Origin: Paracoccus sp. (in: a-proteobacteria)
GTDB taxonomy: Bacteria; Pseudomonadota; Alphaproteobacteria; Rhodobacterales; Rhodobacteraceae
Direction: 5' to 3'
Length of the DNA stretch: 10,431 bases
NCBI GenBank assembly: GCA_018056045.1
Contig: JAGPGI010000062.1
Location: 1-10,431 of the forward strand
Shown: positions 7,716 through 10,431 of the stretch, piece by piece
Layout: each line of letters opens with the position of its first letter
How positions within the stretch are numbered: the stretch's first letter is position 1
Position numbers and translations under genes: made by a program
Notes under the pieces: generated by a model
The model's input: the letters and a program-made list of their open reading frames with translations, nothing else
Told to the model about the DNA's origin: nothing
The model's database searches: none

Positions 7716-7754
7716 CCGCATCATTGCGAGCGGGCCGGTGACGCGTCGTTGCGC
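7716..7754 (-). promoter_or_regulatory. Candidate ANTAR (NasT) RNA target: tandem hairpins with six-base loops
   Basis: Hairpin 1: GCGC (7754-7751), loop AACGAC (7750-7745), GCGT (7744-7741). Hairpin 2: TCGC (7729-7726), loop AATGAT (7725-7720), GCGG (7719-7716). An 11-base linker separates them. Both cores read CGC-AAYGAY-GCG, so the loops differ only by C/T changes. ANTAR proteins are known to bind paired hairpins whose six-base loops have A at position 1 and G at position 4; both loops obey this. The site lies between nasS and the gene set NasT should control, on the correct strand. Stems are only four pairs including one G-T wobble each, which is usual for this motif. Confidence 0.78.
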
Positions 7755-7798
7755 GGGGCCATGGATCAAGACTGCCCGTGCCGGGGCCGTCCCTCAAG

Positions 7799-7820
7799 CA
7801 AAAATGCGGCGGCGCAGCAT
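7799..7820 (-). terminator. Terminator-like hairpin with T-run downstream of nasS
   Basis: On the minus strand ATGC (7820-7817) pairs with GCAT (7807-7804), with two more inner G-C pairs, and TTTT follows to 7800. It could end the nasTS transcript before the nasA leader. The stem is short, so confidence is low. A second, stronger hairpin without a T-run lies just upstream at 7850-7834. Confidence 0.35.
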
Positions 7821-7884
7821 CCGGGTTTCCAACCGCCCGGAAATCGGGCGAAGGGCGCGGCATCTGCCCTGATATCGGCCAGTT

Positions 7885-9051
7885 TCAGAAGCGCGGCTCA
7901 AAAACCGCGCCGTCGAAGAAGGCATCGGCGCGCAGAATCATCTGGCCTTTTTCGGCCGCAACCTCGCGGTCAACGGCCAGCGCACCCTCCAGCCGGGCCG
8001 AGGCGCCGGGCAGCGCCGCCCCCGCCCCGCGCAGATGCGTGCGGTAAAGATCGGTGCGGAAATGCGCCATGGCCCGGCCCATCGCCCAAACCGGGTCCAG
8101 CCCGTGACGATGCGCGATCCGCTGGGCAAACAGCGCCGCCAGACTTTTCCACGGGAAATTCACGCCGCCCCGGTGGAACGAAACGAAATCGGGCACCGCG
8201 CGCATCTCGCCCATGGGCGAGATCTGCAGGCGTCCGGTCAGGCCGCGCTCGGCCAGTTCCGGCGGCAGGTCCAGATATTCGCGCCGCGATATGATCTCGA
8301 CGGCGGTGTCGCGGTTCTCGGTCTCGTCCAGCCAGCGGCAGGCACGCCAGATTGCCCGCATCAAGGCGCCGGTCAGTTCGGGCTGCGCGCGGGTAAAGTC
8401 CCGGCGCATGACAAACCCCTTTTCCGGCGGCGCGGCCCAGATCGCGACGCCGGGCAGCAACAGCGTGGCGACGCCCTGCTCGACCGCGCTTGAGGCCCAT
8501 GGCTCGCCCACGCAAAAGGCGTCAACCTCGCCCGCCGCCATGGCCGCGGCCATCAGCGGCGGCGGCACGGTCACCACCTCGGGCTCCTGCGCGAAACCGC
8601 AGGCCGACAGCCAATGCTGCATCAGTTCGACCTGGGTCGAAAAGGGAAAGGGCACGCCGATGCGCAAGCGGCCGGGCGCGGCATAGCGCAGGGCCTCGCC
8701 CGCCTTGCGCGCGTCCTGAAAGTCGAAATCATGGCCGTTTTCGCGCAGGCGTGCGGCCAGCTTCTGACTGATGGCGACGGCCTGCCCGCCCTGGGACAGC
8801 ACCATCACCAGATCCAGATCGGGCAGCGCCGGGCCAAGACCCAGCGCCTGTGCCACCGGCATCGGCGCCAGCATATGGGCGGCGTCGATCACCCCCGCCC
8901 CCAAAAGATCGCGGGCCTGCGCCCAGGCGCCCTGCCGCAGCAGGCGAAACTCCAGCCCCTCCTCGGCGGCAAAGCCCAGTTCGCGGGCAAGGATCAGGGG
9001 GGCTGCGTCGATCAGCGGCACATAGCCAAGGGTCAGTGAGGTCAACGGCAT
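7885..9051 (-). CDS. nasS: Cytosolic nitrate/nitrite sensor related to NrtA/CmpA binding proteins
   Basis: NasS has 388 residues and resembles the periplasmic nitrate/bicarbonate-binding proteins NrtA and CmpA of the NMT1-like fold. The fold starts almost at the first residue (LTLGYVPLIDAAPLILAREL), so there is no signal peptide: it should stay in the cytoplasm and act as a sensor, not a transporter part. Family-like stretches include LLGAGVIDAAHMLAPMPVA, VDAFCVGEPWAS and the C-terminal FPWKSLAALFAQR. In characterised systems NasS binds and inhibits NasT when nitrate and nitrite are absent; that is family knowledge. The ATG at 9051 lies inside the end of nasT and the two genes overlap by 10 bp, which implies coupled translation and a fixed NasS:NasT ratio. 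No strong ribosome site precedes it. Confidence 0.94.
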   Translation of the reverse strand: MPLTSLTLGYVPLIDAAPLILARELGFAAEEGLEFRLLRQGAWAQARDLLGAGVIDAAHMLAPMPVAQALGLGPALPDLDLVMVLSQGGQAVAISQKLAARLRENGHDFDFQDARKAGEALRYAAPGRLRIGVPFPFSTQVELMQHWLSACGFAQEPEVVTVPPPLMAAAMAAGEVDAFCVGEPWASSAVEQGVATLLLPGVAIWAAPPEKGFVMRRDFTRAQPELTGALMRAIWRACRWLDETENRDTAVEIISRREYLDLPPELAERGLTGRLQISPMGEMRAVPDFVSFHRGGVNFPWKSLAALFAQRIAHRHGLDPVWAMGRAMAHFRTDLYRTHLRGAGAALPGASARLEGALAVDREVAAEKGQMILRADAFFDGAVFEPRF

Positions 9052-9632
9052 GATAAAAGCCCCGCGGCCAGAACCAGTTGCTGGGCAATCTCGGCGACGC
9101 GCTTGCCCTGATCCATTGCCGTCTTGCGCAGCAGCGCATAGGCGGCCTCTTCGTCAATGCCGCGCGCCTTCATCAAGACGGCTTTCGCTCGGTCGATGAC
9201 CTTGCGTTCCTCAAGCGCGGTTCGGGTCGCCGCCAGTTCGGCGCGCATGCGCTGGAACATGTGAAACCGCGCGACGGCGGCATCAAGCACCGGCTTGATG
9301 CGGTCCGGCCGCAGCCCGTCCACGACATAGGCCGAGATCCCCGCCTCGACCGCCGTCCGGGTCAGATGCTCGTCCGAGCGGTCGACGAACATCGCCACCG
9401 GCCGCTCCGTCGGCCCCGAGGCCAGCGCCAGTTCCTCAAGGATATCGCGCGAGGGATTGGCCAGATCGATCAGCACGATGTCGGGCCGGCATTCGGCGAT
9501 ATGGCGCGCAAGGCCGGTTTCCTCGGAAAAGATGCGGATATCGTGATCGCCGATCTCGCGCAGACCGTCCACGATGGGGGCGGCGCGTTCGGGGTCGGGT
9601 TCGATGACGACGATGGAAAGGCGCTTGTCCAT
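9042..9632 (-). CDS. nasT: ANTAR-domain response-regulator-like antiterminator
   Basis: NasT has 196 residues. The N-terminal part (about 4-120) is a receiver-like domain that starts RLSIVVIEPDPER and has D56 (LIDLANP) at the usual phosphoacceptor position, though NasT activity in this family is governed by NasS binding. A helical linker follows (about 121-140), then the ANTAR RNA-binding domain (about 138-188), with the typical IDRAKAVLMKARGIDEEAAY and ALLRKTAMDQG. It should bind the paired hairpins in the nasA leader and prevent termination when nitrate or nitrite is present. The start at 9632 is preferred to the in-frame ATG at 9686: the receiver domain begins directly after it, and the extra 18 residues look unlike protein. 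GGGA lies 4 bases upstream, a weak ribosome site. It is the promoter-proximal gene of the cluster and overlaps nasS. Confidence 0.94.
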   Translation of the reverse strand: MDKRLSIVVIEPDPERAAPIVDGLREIGDHDIRIFSEETGLARHIAECRPDIVLIDLANPSRDILEELALASGPTERPVAMFVDRSDEHLTRTAVEAGISAYVVDGLRPDRIKPVLDAAVARFHMFQRMRAELAATRTALEERKVIDRAKAVLMKARGIDEEAAYALLRKTAMDQGKRVAEIAQQLVLAAGLLSCR

Positions 9633-9678
9633 GGGATCCCGCTGCTGGTCATGGCCGGGGTGCCATCCCGACAGGCCA

Positions 9679-9693
9679 TGCCGCAATGCGGCA
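9679..9693. promoter_or_regulatory. Inverted repeat upstream of nasT, possible operator or 5'-UTR hairpin
   Basis: TGCCGC and GCGGCA form a perfect 6-bp inverted repeat around AAT. It lies 47 bp upstream of the nasT start, about where a -10 box would fall if TTGACG (9714-9709) is the -35. It could be a repressor site over the promoter or a hairpin at the start of the nasT message. Confidence 0.35.
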
Positions 9694-9892
9694 ATGCCCC
9701 CGCCGCCACGTCAAACAGGTGCCCCTGCGCAGGGATCGGGCAAAAGCGGCGGCCCGCGCCCAATCGCTGGGCAGGCGTCCCGCCTGGCGGGCAATCCCTG
9801 CACCGCACCGCATCTGACCACTCCGCAGGCAGAAATTCACCCGATTTGCCCGGATATTCCGCGCCGCGACTTTTTCGCGGCAATCGCCGCGC

Positions 9893-9909
9893 TTGGCGCT
9901 GGTTCTGCG
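9893..9909 (+). promoter_or_regulatory. Sigma-54-like -24/-12 sequence upstream of urtA (weak)
   Basis: TTGGCGC-TGGTT-CTGCG has the invariant GG and GC separated by exactly ten bases and one mismatch in the -24 box; the -12 box is poorer. A start near 9920 would leave a leader of about 53 bases before urtA. Nitrogen-regulated transporters often use sigma-54, but several Rhodobacterales activate nitrogen genes through NtrC without it, so this may be chance. Confidence 0.25.
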
Positions 9910-9959
9910 CTGCGGCGCCGCCCTTAGCTGGTGCCATGCCGCCCCTGGCCCCTTGAACC

Positions 9960-9964
9960 GGAGA
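9960..9964 (+). promoter_or_regulatory. Ribosome binding site of urtA
   Basis: GGAGA lies 8 bases before the ATG at 9973 and supports that start, which also gives a complete signal peptide. Confidence 0.7.
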
Positions 9965-9972
9965 CCACCCGC

Positions 9973-10431
9973 ATGAAACTCGCCCCGCTTTCCGCCACGC
10001 TTCTCGCCGCGCTTCTGGGCACCTCCGCCCTTGCGCAAGACAGTGCCGAGCCGATCAGGATCGGCATCCTGCATTCGCTTTCGGGCACCATGGCGATTTC
10101 GGAGACCACGCTGAAAGACGCCATGCTGATGCTGATCGAAGAGCAGAACGCCAAGGGCGGCGTCCTTGGCCGCAAGCTGGAACCGGTGGTTGTCGACCCA
10201 GCCTCGGACTGGCCGCTTTTCGCGGAAAAGGCGCGCGAGCTGGTCGCGGGCGACAAGGTCTCGGCGGTGTTTGGCTGCTGGACCAGCGTGTCGCGCAAAT
10301 CGGTGCTGCCGGTATTTCGCGAACTCGACAGCATCCTGTTCTATCCCGTCCAGTACGAGGGCGAGGAATCAGAGCGCAATGTCTTCTACACCGGCGCCGC
10401 ACCGAACCAGCAGGCCATTCCGGCAGTGGAA
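9973..10431 (+). CDS. urtA: Urea ABC transporter substrate-binding protein, 3' end beyond the window
   Basis: The first 153 residues of UrtA, the periplasmic binding protein of the high-affinity urea importer UrtABCDE. Residues 1-21 form a signal peptide with the cut expected after ALA (TSALA before QDS). The mature part starts with the type I periplasmic binding fold ([17 protein letters not shown]) and includes [25 protein letters not shown] and [10 protein letters not shown], which mark the UrtA/FmdD amide-urea branch rather than branched-chain amino acid binders. UrtA is the best reading; the related FmdD (short-chain amide) is the alternative and the missing C-terminus would help to decide. 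The frame is open to the window edge. It is transcribed away from nasT and probably leads a urtBCDE operon to the right. Confidence 0.92.
   Translation, partial: MKLAPLSATLLAALLGTSALAQDSAEPIRIGILHSLSGTMAISETTLKDAMLMLIEEQNAKGGVLGRKLEPVVVDPASDWPLFAEKARELVAGDKVSAVFGCWTSVSRKSVLPVFRELDSILFYPVQYEGEESERNVFYTGAAPNQQAIPAVE

Larger units (their letters stand above)
7598..7884 (-). promoter_or_regulatory. nasS-nasA leader region with a series of RNA hairpins
   Basis: This 287-bp gap has no credible gene. Read on the minus strand it holds in order: a hairpin CGCCCG/CGGGCG (7850-7834) just after nasS; a small hairpin followed by a T-run (7820-7800); two small hairpins with six-base loops (7754-7716), the candidate NasT target; a stronger hairpin (7711-7690); and a compact GC-rich structure (7680-7633) closed by GAAAGCG pairing with CGCTTTC. 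The nasA ribosome site follows. A promoter should lie between about 7830 and 7760, but the best candidate (TTGAGG at 7797-7792, 17 bases, CAGTCT) is poor. Known nasTS systems control the structural genes by antitermination in exactly this gap, so the arrangement fits; which hairpin is the terminator is not settled, because none has a good U-run near nasA. Confidence 0.75.
9633..9972. promoter_or_regulatory. Divergent nasT/urtA control region rich in dyad symmetries
   Basis: This 340-bp gap must hold the promoters of nasT (leftward) and urtA (rightward). No credible gene is visible. Dyads seen: TGCCGC-AAT-GCGGCA (9679-9693), the perfect palindrome CCCTGCGCAGGG (9723-9734), CAGGCG-TCC-CGCCTG (9772-9786), and alternating GCCGCG, CGCGGC, GCCGCG copies (9863-9891). 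A possible nasT -35 box, TTGACG, reads on the minus strand at 9714-9709, but no good -10 follows. A sequence with sigma-54 spacing lies at 9893-9909 facing urtA. No full NtrC-type site was found; only a half-site like TGCACC (9799-9804). Confidence 0.6.

Noticed and set aside
6495..7769. A 424-codon minus-strand frame overlapping nasA and its leader
   Set aside because: It is out of frame with nasA and translates to an Arg/Gly/Asp-rich sequence. It would also run through the leader hairpins.
7765..7783. Sigma-54-like GGCAC...TTGA in the nasA leader, minus strand
   Set aside because: The spacing between GG and the -12 element is wrong and the GC of the -12 box is missing.
7821..7840. CCGGG/CCCGG pairing overlapping the hairpin at 7834-7850 as a riboswitch-like alternative fold
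   Set aside because: The two pairings do exclude each other, but the 10-base loop is large, nothing matches a known riboswitch, and the region lies before the likely nasA transcription start.
9630..9686. Upstream in-frame start of nasT at 9686
   Set aside because: It would add 18 residues (MRHGLSGWHPGHDQQ...) before a receiver domain that normally starts within a few residues of Met; the ATG at 9632 fits the family.
9799..9809. TGCACCGCACC as an NtrC-type binding site
   Set aside because: Only one half-site is present; the opposite half (GGTGCA at four bases' distance) is absent.
9470..9937. A 155-codon minus-strand frame covering the nasT/urtA control region
   Set aside because: It overlaps the 5' half of nasT in another frame and has no domain-like sequence. 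The region is better explained as regulatory DNA.

Overview
The window is high-GC DNA with dense, short-spaced genes. The gene content and order suggest an alphaproteobacterium of the Rhodobacterales, most like Paracoccus; this rests on the nas gene order and protein style, not on a search. No RNA genes, insertion sequences, CRISPR arrays or phage genes were seen.

Layout: (1) positions 2-847, plus strand, the 3' part of an ABC transporter ATPase gene of the ferric-iron/polyamine type; its Walker A half lies outside the window. (2) positions 903-9632, minus strand, an assimilatory nitrate/nitrite cluster that reads right to left: nasT (ANTAR antiterminator), nasS (cytosolic nitrate/nitrite sensor), a 287-bp leader, nasA (MFS nitrate/nitrite transporter), nasB (flavin/siroheme nitrite reductase), nasG (Rieske ferredoxin) and nasC (molybdenum nitrate reductase). 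(3) positions 9633-9972, a divergent control region rich in dyad symmetries. (4) positions 9973 to the end, plus strand, the 5' part of urtA, the periplasmic urea-binding protein, presumably the first gene of a urea ABC transporter operon.

How the parts fit: NasA imports nitrate/nitrite, NasC reduces nitrate to nitrite, NasB reduces nitrite to ammonium, and NasG probably passes electrons between NasB and NasC. In the known NasS-NasT system NasS holds NasT inactive until nitrate or nitrite binds; free NasT then binds a two-hairpin RNA in the leader of the structural genes and lets transcription continue. The nasS-nasA leader here contains a clear candidate for that RNA: two small hairpins of the form CGC-AAYGAY-GCG, with six-base loops that have A at position 1 and G at position 4, followed by a third, degenerate copy inside a stronger hairpin.

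Notable points are this leader architecture, the absence of a nasH gene between nasG and nasC (an AT-rich 73-bp gap with an inverted repeat and T-run sits there), the triple alternating repeat and sigma-54-like sequence upstream of urtA, and the linkage of nitrate and urea acquisition. This is mostly a recognisable nitrogen-assimilation locus; I do not see a wholly new system.
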